The position numbers and the translations under genes are program-made. A DNA stretch of 28,148 nucleotides from Pseudomonadota bacterium (lineage in GTDB: Bacteria; Pseudomonadota; Alphaproteobacteria; Ferrovibrionales; Ferrovibrionaceae). The stretch lies in contig JAEYSS010000227.1 in NCBI GenBank assembly GCA_023434425.1, positions 1 to 28,148 of the forward strand, in the 5' to 3' direction. Within the stretch, counting starts at the first letter, position 1. Every line of letters starts with the position of its first letter. Below are positions 14,353-21,915 of this stretch, piece by piece. The notes under the pieces are model-generated. The model saw nothing but the letters and a program-made list of their open reading frames with translations. It did no database searches and was not told the DNA's origin.

Positions 14353-15209
14353 CCGAGTTCCGCGAGGCGTATTTTCACAGTCACGATGGTCTGCGGCTCT
14401 ACTATCGCGACTATGGCGACCGCTCCGGCACCCGTATACCGTTGCTCTGCCTTTCCGGGCTGACGCGCAACTCCCTCGACTTCCACGAATTCGCGCTCCG
14501 GCATGCGGCGACGCGACGCGTCATCTGCCTGGACTACCGTGGTCGCGGCCGATCCGCCCGCGACCCTGACCCGATGCATTACGAGGTTCCGGTATACCTA
14601 GACGACGTACAGCACCTGCTGGCCGTGACGCATATCGGTCGCGTGATCCTGGTGGGTACGTCGCTGGGTGGCATCATCGCCATGGCGCTGGGCGCCACCA
14701 TACCGACGCTGCTGGCCGGTGTGATCCTGAACGATATCGGCCCCGATGTGAAAGAAGACGGCCGCCAGCGAATTGCCGGTTATGTGGGCCAGGCTGTACA
14801 AGTCCCTGACTGGGGTGCCGCCGTTGCACATCTGCGTAAAGGCTATGCCGCTGCCTTTCCTTTGCTGGATGACGCCGGCTGGCAACGGATGGCACGCGGC
14901 ACGTTTACTGAGTCCTCTGCCGGCAACGGGCTGGTGCTGGACTACGACCTCAATATTTCCGTAGCTTTGCGGGAACAGGCGAAACAGCCCCTGCCGGACC
15001 TATGGCCGCTGTTCCGCAGCCTGAGACCTCTGCCGGTGCTCGCCTTGCGCGGTTCGCTCTCGGATATCCTGACCGCCGATACCTTCATTCGCATGAAACG
15101 CGAACATGCCGGAATGATTGCCGTCACCGTGCCCGATATCGGACACACACCGATGCTGGACGAACCGATGGCGGAAACCGCCATCGACGCATTCCTGGCA
15201 GACCTGTAA
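14349..15209 (+). CDS. Alpha/beta fold hydrolase
   Basis: A 286-residue alpha/beta hydrolase with a full triad in sequence: nucleophile S105 in V-G-T-S-L-G-G, acid D239 in G-S-L-S-D-I-L, and H266 in D-I-G-H-T-P. The oxyanion-side segment C-L-S-G-L-T-R and D-Y-R-G-R-G-R-S near 62-69 are typical of esterases and C-C hydrolases. No signal peptide is seen. It overlaps the dehalogenase gene by four bases and is the last gene of that operon. Substrate unknown; 3-oxoadipate enol-lactonase or a carboxylesterase are possible, and the nearby PcaF-like thiolase makes the former worth considering, but the sequence does not decide it. Confidence 0.9.
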   Translation: MTEFREAYFHSHDGLRLYYRDYGDRSGTRIPLLCLSGLTRNSLDFHEFALRHAATRRVICLDYRGRGRSARDPDPMHYEVPVYLDDVQHLLAVTHIGRVILVGTSLGGIIAMALGATIPTLLAGVILNDIGPDVKEDGRQRIAGYVGQAVQVPDWGAAVAHLRKGYAAAFPLLDDAGWQRMARGTFTESSAGNGLVLDYDLNISVALREQAKQPLPDLWPLFRSLRPLPVLALRGSLSDILTADTFIRMKREHAGMIAVTVPDIGHTPMLDEPMAETAIDAFLADL

Positions 15210-15223
15210 CGCCACGTCCTGCA

Positions 15224-15232
15224 TGCTATAGT
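15224..15232 (+). promoter_or_regulatory. Extended -10 promoter element before the threonine dehydratase
   Basis: TGCTATAGT fits an extended -10 (TGn plus TATAGT, 5 of 6). The sequence 17 bases upstream (15204-15209) is a poor -35. A start near 15239 would leave about 22 bases before the ATG at 15261. This gives the dehydratase its own promoter after the hydrolase stop at 15209. Confidence 0.45.
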
Positions 15233-15260
15233 TCCGGCTCCACCTCACAGCGAGCCGATC

Positions 15261-16268
15261 ATGAACGCGCCTGCAAAACTGCCTGTCCTCCCCACCGTCA
15301 GCGACGTTGAAGATGCTGCCCGCCAGCTGCGCGGTATTGTCGTCCGCACCCCACTCCTGGAAAGTCAGTTCCTGAACGAACGACTGGGCGGTCGCCTGCT
15401 GATCAAGGCCGAGCCTCTGCAGGTCACCGGCTCGTTCAAGTTCCGCGGCGCGTATAACCGGATCAGCCGGCTGAACGCCGAAGAGCGCAAGCGCGGCATC
15501 GTCGCCTTCTCGTCGGGCAATCATGCGCAGGCCTGTGCCTGGGCATCAAAGATCACCAGCACGCCGGCCGTGATCGTGATGCCGAGCGACGCCCCGAAGA
15601 TCAAGATCAGCAACACGCGCGCCTATGGCGCCGAGGTCGTGCTGTATGACCGCCACACGGAAGACCGCGAAGCCATCGGCCGGCGTTATTCGGATGAGCG
15701 TGGCATGACCCTGGTGCCGCCCTTTAACGACCCCTACATCATCAGCGGCCAGGGCACGATCGGTCTGGAAATCGCGGCGCAGTGCGCCGAGCGCGACATC
15801 AAGCCCGATGCGGTTCTGGCACCCGCGTCTGGCGGTGGCCTGATCTCCGGCATCTCGCTCGCGATCAAGGACCGCCTGCCCAACACACAGATATACTGCG
15901 CCGAGCCAGATCAGTTCGACGATATCGACCTGTCACTGAAGGCCGGTATGATTGTCGACCATGCCGGTAAAGGGCAGACATTCTGCGACGCGCTGATGGC
16001 GCCACATCCGGGTGACATCACCTTCGGCGTGATGAGCCGCAACCTGACAGGCGCAGTTTCGGCGACAGATGCCGAAGTCGAGACCGCTATGGCGACAGCC
16101 TTCAACTACTTCAAGCTGGTGGTCGAACCCGGCGGCGCGGCTGCTCTGGCGTCTGTGCTGAATGGTAAAGTCCCGTGCGCTAACCGCACGGTTGTCGTGG
16201 TCTGCTCGGGCGGAAATGTTGACTCCTCGCTTTACTCCGCCATCATCGCCCGCACGCCGCCGGTGTAG
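15261..16268 (+). CDS. Threonine/serine dehydratase, PLP-dependent, without ACT domain
   Basis: Fold-type II PLP enzyme that deaminates threonine (and usually serine) to the 2-oxo acid and ammonia. In 335 residues it has the PLP lysine K60 in G-S-F-K-F-R-G-A, S-S-G-N-H-A-Q (84-90), the phosphate-binding S-G-G-G-L (190-194), and a late E-P-G-G-A-A-A segment. It ends after the catalytic domain, with no C-terminal ACT domain, so it is the catabolic or serine-racemase-like class rather than the isoleucine-feedback IlvA. Distinguishing dehydratase from serine or hydroxyaspartate enzymes is not possible here. It has its own candidate promoter, and its stop lies in the loop of an imperfect hairpin. 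Confidence 0.93.
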   Translation: MNAPAKLPVLPTVSDVEDAARQLRGIVVRTPLLESQFLNERLGGRLLIKAEPLQVTGSFKFRGAYNRISRLNAEERKRGIVAFSSGNHAQACAWASKITSTPAVIVMPSDAPKIKISNTRAYGAEVVLYDRHTEDREAIGRRYSDERGMTLVPPFNDPYIISGQGTIGLEIAAQCAERDIKPDAVLAPASGGGLISGISLAIKDRLPNTQIYCAEPDQFDDIDLSLKAGMIVDHAGKGQTFCDALMAPHPGDITFGVMSRNLTGAVSATDAEVETAMATAFNYFKLVVEPGGAAALASVLNGKVPCANRTVVVVCSGGNVDSSLYSAIIARTPPV

Positions 16269-16280
16269 CTCCCGTCGGCG
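16255..16280 (+). terminator. Imperfect hairpin with the dehydratase stop codon in its loop
   Basis: 16255-16263 pairs with 16272-16280 over nine positions with a single C/T mismatch (CGCCGCCGG against CCGTCGGCG). The 8-base loop contains the stop TAG at 16266-16268. No U-tract follows. It lies 38 bases before the thiolase start and may partly separate the two transcripts. Confidence 0.4.
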
Positions 16281-16318
16281 GATACTTCACTCGGCCGAGA
16301 GACCTTAGGGAGAGACAT

Positions 16319-17521
16319 ATGACCGAGGCATTCATCTGTGACGCAATTCGCACACCCGTTGGCCGCTACGGAGGCTCGCTGTCCGCCGTCCGCGCCGACG
16401 ATCTCGGCGCGGTGCCGATCAAGGCGCTGATGCAACGCAATCCCGCCGTCGACTGGGAGGCCATCGACGACGTGATCTACGGCTGCGCCAATCAGGCCGG
16501 CGAAGACAACCGCAATGTCGCCCGCATGTCACTTCTGCTGGCCGGCCTGCCGGAAAAGATATCCGGCGCGACCGTGAACCGCCTCTGCGGTTCCGGCCTG
16601 GAAGCCACCGGTGCCGGCGCACGCGGCATCAAGACTGGTGAGTTTGATCTGGTAATCACCGGCGGCGTGGAGAGCATGAGTCGCGCGCCCTTCGTGATGG
16701 GCAAGGCCGAGAGCGCTTTTTCGCGCACCGCGGAAATCTATGACACCACCATCGGCTGGCGTTTCGTCAACAAACTGATGAAACAGAAGTTCGGCGTCGA
16801 TTCCATGCCGGAGACGGCCGAGAATGTCGCTGAGCAGTATCAGATCAGCCGCGCCGATCAGGATGCTTTCGCGCTGCGTAGTCAGCAGCGTGCGCTGAGC
16901 GCGATCAAGCTCGGCCTGTTCGAGGCCGAGATCACGCCAGTGACCATCCCGAGCCGCAAGGGCGATCCTGTGGTGGTCGACCGCGACGAGCATCCGCGCG
17001 ATACCTCCATCGAGGCGCTGGCCAAGCTGCCAACGCCGTTCCGCCAGGGCGGCACTGTGACAGCCGGCAATGCGTCAGGCGTGAATGACGGCGCCGCCGC
17101 ACTGATCCTCGCCTCCGAAGCCGCCGCCAAGAAGCATGGCCTGACCCCGCGTGGTCGTGTCATCGCCACGGCCACGGCCGGTGTGGCCCCGCGCGTGATG
17201 GGCATTGGCCCGGTACCGGCCACCGAGAAGGTACTGGCCAAGGTCGGGCTTTCCATCCGCGACATGGATGTGATCGAACTGAATGAGGCTTTCGCCGCGC
17301 AGGCGCTCGCGGTGCTGCGCCAACTCAACGTGCCGGATGATGCGACCTACGTGAATCCGAATGGCGGCGCCATTGCCATCGGTCATCCGCTCGGCATGAG
17401 CGGCGCCCGCCTCGTCACCACTGCGCTGAACCAGCTGGAACGCACCGGCGGCCGCTATGCGCTGTGCACGATGTGCATCGGTGTCGGCCAGGGCATCGCC
17501 ATGGTAATCGAGCGCGTCTGA
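16319..17521 (+). CDS. pcaF: Acetyl-CoA acyltransferase, 3-oxoadipyl-CoA thiolase-like
   Basis: Type II thiolase that cleaves a 3-oxoacyl-CoA to acetyl-CoA and a shortened acyl-CoA. At 400 residues it has the canonical catalytic set: C90 in V-N-R-L-C-G-S-G, H356 in I-G-H-P-L-G, and C386 in C-I-G-V-G-Q-G. The start (F-I-C-D-A-I-R-T-P-V-G-R-Y-G-G) and T-V-N-R-L-C-G-S-G-L-E-A resemble PcaF, which finishes the beta-ketoadipate pathway for aromatics. No other pca gene is in the window, so the symbol is a best guess; a generic beta-oxidation thiolase is the alternative. A GGGAGA ribosome binding site lies 7 bases before the ATG. The stop sits in a perfect hairpin and a second intrinsic terminator follows. 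Confidence 0.85.
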   Translation: MTEAFICDAIRTPVGRYGGSLSAVRADDLGAVPIKALMQRNPAVDWEAIDDVIYGCANQAGEDNRNVARMSLLLAGLPEKISGATVNRLCGSGLEATGAGARGIKTGEFDLVITGGVESMSRAPFVMGKAESAFSRTAEIYDTTIGWRFVNKLMKQKFGVDSMPETAENVAEQYQISRADQDAFALRSQQRALSAIKLGLFEAEITPVTIPSRKGDPVVVDRDEHPRDTSIEALAKLPTPFRQGGTVTAGNASGVNDGAAALILASEAAAKKHGLTPRGRVIATATAGVAPRVMGIGPVPATEKVLAKVGLSIRDMDVIELNEAFAAQALAVLRQLNVPDDATYVNPNGGAIAIGHPLGMSGARLVTTALNQLERTGGRYALCTMCIGVGQGIAMVIERV

Positions 17522-17531
17522 TCACGCGCTC
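17510..17531 (+). terminator. Perfect hairpin with the thiolase stop codon in its loop
   Basis: GAGCGCGT (17510-17517) pairs perfectly with ACGCGCTC (17524-17531). The 6-base loop CTGATC contains the stop TGA (17519-17521). No U-tract. It sits just 5-prime of the real intrinsic terminator at 17541, so it may serve mRNA 3-prime processing or ribosome release rather than termination. Confidence 0.5.
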
Positions 17532-17540
17532 TCGTAAAGC

Positions 17541-17573
17541 GAAAGGGTCGCTTTTCAGCGGCCCTTTCTTTTT
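17541..17573 (+). terminator. Intrinsic terminator of the thiolase transcript
   Basis: A 12-bp stem with one G-U wobble (17541-17552 GAAAGGGTCGCT with 17557-17568 AGCGGCCCTTTC), loop TTTC, then TTTTT. It is the most convincing Rho-independent terminator in the window. It also marks the boundary with the convergent chemoreceptor gene, whose stop is at 17576. Confidence 0.88.
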
Positions 17574-17575
17574 GG

Positions 17576-19501
17576 TCAGGTTGTCTTGTAACCGATGCGG
17601 AAGCCGCCCCAGTGGCGACCCTGCACCGTGATCGGCGCCGACATGTCTTTCATCAGGATGAAGACACCGCCGCCCATGTCGCGGCGGTAGCACTGCAGCA
17701 GATACGGTTTGACGTTGCGGCCGCACGCCAGACCGACAGGATCGTTGAACAGGCGGCGATTGCGCGAATTAGCCGTATTCCAGACCGGGTCGCTGCCCTG
17801 TGGCTGGCAATATTTCAGATTATGGGTCGGGATCAGACCGTTGCGGTCGATGCCGACGCAGAAGGCGATACTGGAATTCGACGTCAGCAGCGGCTCCTGC
17901 ACCTTGGGCAGGAACTCGTCCGTGAATTTGACGTAGCGCGTCATATACTGCTGCGGATTGGTGCCCTTGATCGGCACATAATTTTCGTCGAACAGGTCTT
18001 CCATGCTGAGCACCCCACGGCGCACGGCATCTTCGAAGCCTTCGCTGATCCGGGCTGCCGCGTCTTTCGCGGCAACCAGGAAGGGCCGGTCCTCCGTGGT
18101 GGTGACGAAGGCGATCTGCGTGGCCAGATTGGCGACCTGCTGGTCGATATCCTGGATCGCTTTGCCGGTACGCTGAACGACCGCGAGGTATCCACGCGTG
18201 GCCGCATTGATCTCGGAGATCGAACCGGTAACGGCATTGACGCGGCCGGACTGATCTGTGCTGGCCTGCTCGATCTCGTCGAGCTGCTGGCCCATCGAGT
18301 CAATCGCCTCAACGATACCGTTCAATACCTTGCCGGTTTCACTCACCAGCGTCACGCCGGACTTCACCTTGTCGTCTGACTGTTTGATGATGGCGCCGAT
18401 ATCCTTCGAGGCATTGGCCGAACGCTGCGCCAGTGCGCGCACCTCCTGCGCCACCACCGCAAACCCCTTGCCCGCCTCGCCGGCGCGTGCGGCCTCGACG
18501 CTGGCATTCAACGCCAGCAAGTTGGTCTGGAAGGCAATCTCGTTGATCAACGAGGTGATCTCGGAAATGCGCTGTGACATCTCCGCCATCTCGTTCATCG
18601 CATCAACCGAGCGCCGCACCACAGTCACACCATTCTGTGCGGCCGCACGTGCCTGTTCTGCCCGCTGGCTGGCACGCTTGGCCGCCGCTTCATTGGCACG
18701 GGCCGCTTCGCTGAGCGAAGCGGCATCGGCCGCCGTACGATCCAGACTGTCGGACTGCGCCTCGGCACTCTGTGCCAGCCCTTTGGCCTCCCGATTGAGT
18801 TCCACCGATGCGCTGGAGATCGAGTTCGCTGCCTGCACGATGGTACCGATCACACTGCCGAGCCGTTCGGCAGCCTGGATCGCGCCATCGCGGATCACGG
18901 CAAAATCGCCACCGTAGGTATTATCCACGCCGGTCGACAGATCGCCTTCAGCCATGCGTGCGAATAAGGCTTTAAGATCGCCCACCACACCATCAAGCGT
19001 TTCAGCCATATGATTGAATCGAGCCGCCAGATCATGCGCCTGTGCCTCGCCCTCATGTGCGGCAACGCGCCGGCTCAACACACCGCTGTCGATGTCGCCG
19101 CAGAGTTCCGCGATCTCACCGATGACCGCGCTGTCCGCCCTCTGCACTCGGTCGAGCTCGGATTGCACATCTGCAAGACGACGTTCGAGCGCCTCGCGCC
19201 GGCCGATTTCCTCACTCCAGCGACGCGCCATCGCCTGCAACGGTTCGCGTAAATTAGACGGCGCATTGTCGACCTGTCCGGCTGCTGCCGGCCAGGTCCG
19301 CAGCATTTCGCCTATGGCTGTTGTTCCGCTGAGCGAAACGATCATCGCGCCACCGATGACAATGGCGACCAAACTGATAATCAGTGGAAGCATCGGACCG
19401 CCAGCTGTCTGATTCGCATCCCAGACCCAGCCGCCCGCCACAATAATCAGACTGCCAATCGCCACGCCGATGCGCAGCCCTGTGGGCAGACTAGAAAACA
19501 T
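17576..19501 (-). CDS. Methyl-accepting chemotaxis protein with a C-terminal cytoplasmic sensor-like domain
   Basis: Chemoreceptor of 641 residues from the ATG at 19501, which has an excellent GGAGGAG site six bases upstream; longer starts lack this. Two membrane segments (about 10-27 and 38-58) are separated by only about 10 residues, so there is almost no periplasmic part. HAMP-like repeats with G-V-L-S-R-R-V (140-146) and E-G-D-L-S-T-G-V (185-192) follow. The signalling hairpin tip E-I-A-F-Q-T-N-L-L-A-L-N is at 321-332, with the flanking A-R-A-G-E-A-G-K-G-F-A-V-V-A-Q-E-V. After the signalling helices, residues about 468-641 form a globular domain with R-Y-V-K-F-T-D near 522, G-I-D-R-N-G-L-I-P-T-H-N (550-561), and G-R-H-W-G-G-F-R-I-G-Y (628-638). 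I recall this Cache-like C-terminal domain in other alphaproteobacterial receptors. Ligand unknown. Divergent from the PhoX gene. Confidence 0.92.
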   Translation of the reverse strand: MFSSLPTGLRIGVAIGSLIIVAGGWVWDANQTAGGPMLPLIISLVAIVIGGAMIVSLSGTTAIGEMLRTWPAAAGQVDNAPSNLREPLQAMARRWSEEIGRREALERRLADVQSELDRVQRADSAVIGEIAELCGDIDSGVLSRRVAAHEGEAQAHDLAARFNHMAETLDGVVGDLKALFARMAEGDLSTGVDNTYGGDFAVIRDGAIQAAERLGSVIGTIVQAANSISSASVELNREAKGLAQSAEAQSDSLDRTAADAASLSEAARANEAAAKRASQRAEQARAAAQNGVTVVRRSVDAMNEMAEMSQRISEITSLINEIAFQTNLLALNASVEAARAGEAGKGFAVVAQEVRALAQRSANASKDIGAIIKQSDDKVKSGVTLVSETGKVLNGIVEAIDSMGQQLDEIEQASTDQSGRVNAVTGSISEINAATRGYLAVVQRTGKAIQDIDQQVANLATQIAFVTTTEDRPFLVAAKDAAARISEGFEDAVRRGVLSMEDLFDENYVPIKGTNPQQYMTRYVKFTDEFLPKVQEPLLTSNSSIAFCVGIDRNGLIPTHNLKYCQPQGSDPVWNTANSRNRRLFNDPVGLACGRNVKPYLLQCYRRDMGGGVFILMKDMSAPITVQGRHWGGFRIGYKTT

Positions 19502-19784
19502 GTGCAACTCCTCCCCGTCGGCGCATTCCGAAACCAAAATCCAGCTGGGTTCGGACGTCCGCTCATGTGCTGTTTTTGACAGTGTAGCGAATGAATACCC
19601 GGTTGGGCAGAATAAGCCGGTAGTCTAAGCCCTTAGCCCCATCCTACTTTAGTCGAAATTTGATAACCTGCTCGCCGGCTGGTTGCGGATGAGTTTCATC
19701 CTCTCGTCACACGGACAAGTTACCCCTCAGAACTGCCCCAGTATCGCCGATTCCGGCGGTTTTGAATCGCCTTCAGGAGCCCCC
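19502..19784. other. Divergent intergenic region between the chemoreceptor and PhoX genes
   Basis: 283 bases that should hold the promoters of both divergent genes. A TTGACA hexamer is present on the plus strand near 19577 but has no -10 at proper spacing. The same place forms a small inverted repeat (CTGT, TTTTG, ACAG). I see no convincing Pho box, sigma-28 or sigma-54 promoter. The only firm signals are the two ribosome binding sites at its ends (GGAGGAG for the receptor, AGGAG for PhoX). Confidence 0.5.
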
Positions 19785-21779
19785 ATGACCAGCCCCCTTT
19801 CCCCCGCCTCCCTCAGCCGCAGCCAGGCCTATGAGGAATCGCAGAATGTCGGCATCAATCCGAGCAGCAATGCCACCATTGCCGAGGTGATCGGCCGCCG
19901 CTACGGGCGGCGCGACGTGCTCAAAGGCCTGTTGGCAGGCGCCGCCGTGGCGGGGTTGGGAAGCGGCGACGTGAAGGCGCAGGCCGCGCCCCGCTTCACC
20001 TTTACCGAGATCAGCCATGGCGTGGATCGCACGCATCATGTCGCACCGGGCTATGACGCCGATATCCTGATTCGTTGGGGCGATCCCGTGCTGGCCGATG
20101 CACCCGCCTTCGATCCGCAGCGCCAGTCGCCGGACGCGCAGTTGAAGCAGTTCGGTTACAACAACGACTTCATCGGCTATCTGCCACTGCCGCTCGGCAG
20201 CCAGAGTTCAGATCGCGGGCTGCTCTTCATTAACCATGAGTATACCAGCGAAGAAGTGATGTTCCCCGGTATTGGACGGCAGGAAGCCAAGGACAAGCTG
20301 TTCCGGGACATGACCCGCCCGTTGGTGGAGATCGAGATGGCGGCGCATGGCGCCAGCATAATCGAGGTTCAGAAAAACGCCAATGGCAACTGGGGCGTGG
20401 TCCATGGCAGCCGATATGCCCGTCGCATCGATGGCGGCACTACGTCGATGGAACTGACCGGCCCGGCCGCAGGCCATGCCCGCCTGCGCACCAAGGCCGA
20501 CCCGAGCGGTCGCCGCGTGATCGGCATGCTCAACAACTGCGCCGGTGGCGTCACCCCCTGGGGTACGGTGCTGACAGCGGAAGAAAACTTCCATGGCTAT
20601 TTCTGGGGCAAGCTGGATGCCGGCCATCCGGAAGAGCGCAATTACAAGCGCTACGAAGTGCCGGGCAACTGGTACAACTGGGGCCAGCATTTCGAACGCT
20701 TCGACATCACGAAGGAGCCGAACGAGGCCAATCGCTTCGGCTGGCTGGTCGAGGTCGATCCTTACGATCCGCAGTTCGTGCCGAAGAAGCGCACGGCACT
20801 AGGGCGCTGCAAGCATGAAGGGGCTGCCGTCGTGGTGAATGGCGATGGCCGCGTGGTGCTCTATTCAGGTGACGACGAACGGTTCGAATACGTCTACCGC
20901 TTCGTCTCCAGCCGCCGTTACAACGCCGGCGATCGCCGCGCCAATTACGGCTTGCTCGACGAGGGCACACTCTCGGTGGCGAAATACAACGCGGATGGCT
21001 CGGTGGACTGGCTGCCGCTGGTCTTCGGCCAGGGCCCGCTGACCGCCGCCAACGGCTTCAACAGCCAGGCCGATGTGTTGATCGAAACCCGCCGGGCCGC
21101 AGATCTGGTCGGCGCCACGAAAATGGACCGGCCGGAAGATGTCGAGATCAGTCCAGCCACCGGCAAGGTCTATGTCATGCTGACCAACAACACCCGTCGG
21201 AAGGCGGACCAACTCGATGCGATCAATACTCGCGCTGGCAACGCATGGGGACAGGTGCTGGAGATGACGCCGCCGGGCGGCGACCATGCCGCGCCGAAGG
21301 CTAGCTGGTCGCTGCTGGTGCAAGGCGGCAACCCCGCCGATACCAAGACCGGCGCGAAATTCCATCCCCAGACCGGTAAGAACGGCTGGTTCGCCTGTCC
21401 CGACAATGCCGCGGTCGATCCGCAGGGCCGGCTGTGGATCACCACCGATCAGGGCGAAGCCTGGCAGAAGGCCAGCGGGACGGCCGACGGCGTCTGGGCG
21501 CTGGAAACCGAAGGGCCCAACCGCGGTCTCAGCAAGATGTTCTTCCGTGTTCCCGTCGGTGCAGAGATGTGCGGCCCCTGCTTCACCCCGGATGGACGAA
21601 CACTCTTCGTGGCGGTACAGCATCCAGCCACCGATGGCGGCGAGAGTTTCACCCAAAGCGGCAAAGGCTCGACCTTCGAAGATCCGGCAACACGCTGGCC
21701 GGATTTCCAGCCGGCCATGCCGCCGCGACCGTCGGTGGTGGTAATCACCAAGCGGGATGGCGGGATCGTCGGCAGCTAG
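19785..21779 (+). CDS. PhoX family phosphatase (DUF839), Tat-exported
   Basis: Periplasmic calcium/iron-dependent alkaline phosphatase family. The start at 19785 has an AGGAG site five bases upstream and gives 664 residues; longer in-frame starts lack such a site. A twin-arginine motif G-R-R-D-V-L-K-G (41-48) precedes a short hydrophobic stretch and an A-Q-A cleavage region near 65, preceded by an unusually long n-region of about 40 residues, as is usual for this family. Family residues include L-N-N-C-A-G-G-V-T-P-W-G-T with C252, the iron ligand expected by family knowledge, T-A-E-E-N-F-H (264-270), L-F-I-N-H-E-Y (147-153), and R-P-E-D-V-E near 450. Phosphate regulation would be expected, but I see no Pho box. 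Some members act on other phosphoesters. Confidence 0.92.
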   Translation: MTSPLSPASLSRSQAYEESQNVGINPSSNATIAEVIGRRYGRRDVLKGLLAGAAVAGLGSGDVKAQAAPRFTFTEISHGVDRTHHVAPGYDADILIRWGDPVLADAPAFDPQRQSPDAQLKQFGYNNDFIGYLPLPLGSQSSDRGLLFINHEYTSEEVMFPGIGRQEAKDKLFRDMTRPLVEIEMAAHGASIIEVQKNANGNWGVVHGSRYARRIDGGTTSMELTGPAAGHARLRTKADPSGRRVIGMLNNCAGGVTPWGTVLTAEENFHGYFWGKLDAGHPEERNYKRYEVPGNWYNWGQHFERFDITKEPNEANRFGWLVEVDPYDPQFVPKKRTALGRCKHEGAAVVVNGDGRVVLYSGDDERFEYVYRFVSSRRYNAGDRRANYGLLDEGTLSVAKYNADGSVDWLPLVFGQGPLTAANGFNSQADVLIETRRAADLVGATKMDRPEDVEISPATGKVYVMLTNNTRRKADQLDAINTRAGNAWGQVLEMTPPGGDHAAPKASWSLLVQGGNPADTKTGAKFHPQTGKNGWFACPDNAAVDPQGRLWITTDQGEAWQKASGTADGVWALETEGPNRGLSKMFFRVPVGAEMCGPCFTPDGRTLFVAVQHPATDGGESFTQSGKGSTFEDPATRWPDFQPAMPPRPSVVVITKRDGGIVGS

Positions 21780-21806
21780 CGCGGCATCGTGCTGACCGGC
21801 TGACGC

Positions 21807-21835
21807 TATACAGCACCCGCCCCGGCCGATATAAC
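21807..21835 (+). promoter_or_regulatory. Candidate promoter of the Hpt-like gene
   Basis: TATACA (21807-21812, 4 of 6 to the -35), a 17-base spacer, and TATAAC (21830-21835, 5 of 6 to the -10). Predicted start near 21842, at the base of the hairpin leader, giving a leader of about 74 bases before the ATG at 21916. Confidence 0.45.
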
Positions 21836-21837
21836 CC

Positions 21838-21890
21838 GAAATGCCCGCACGGCGGGCATTTCGCCCGCATCATTCATGTGAGAATGCGGG
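21838..21890 (+). promoter_or_regulatory. Four-segment hairpin region with mutually exclusive pairings
   Basis: Segment 1 (21838-21848) and segment 2 (21852-21862) form a perfect 11-bp stem, GAAATGCCCGC with GCGGGCATTTC, around a 3-base loop. Segment 3 (CCCGCAT, 21864-21870) pairs perfectly with segment 4 (ATGCGGG, 21884-21890). Segment 2 can instead pair with the start of segment 3 (GCGGGC 21852-21857 with GCCCGC 21863-21868). This 1:2 plus 3:4 versus 2:3 layout resembles an attenuator leader. It could also be just the PhoX terminator; no U-tract follows. Pairings are seen; regulation is inference. Confidence 0.5.
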
Positions 21891-21915
21891 GCAGTCTGTC
21901 GAGGAACGGCTGGGC

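Noticed and set aside
19565..19600. Possible Pho box or TTGACA promoter upstream of the PhoX gene
   Set aside because: Only one partial CTGTCA-like copy on the minus strand with no second repeat at 11-base spacing, and TTGACA has no -10 at 16-18 bases.
19580..19680. Flagellar sigma-28 promoter for the first chemoreceptor
   Set aside because: A TAAAG is present on the minus strand but no GCCGATAA-like -10 at the right spacing, and it is about 150 bases from the start codon.
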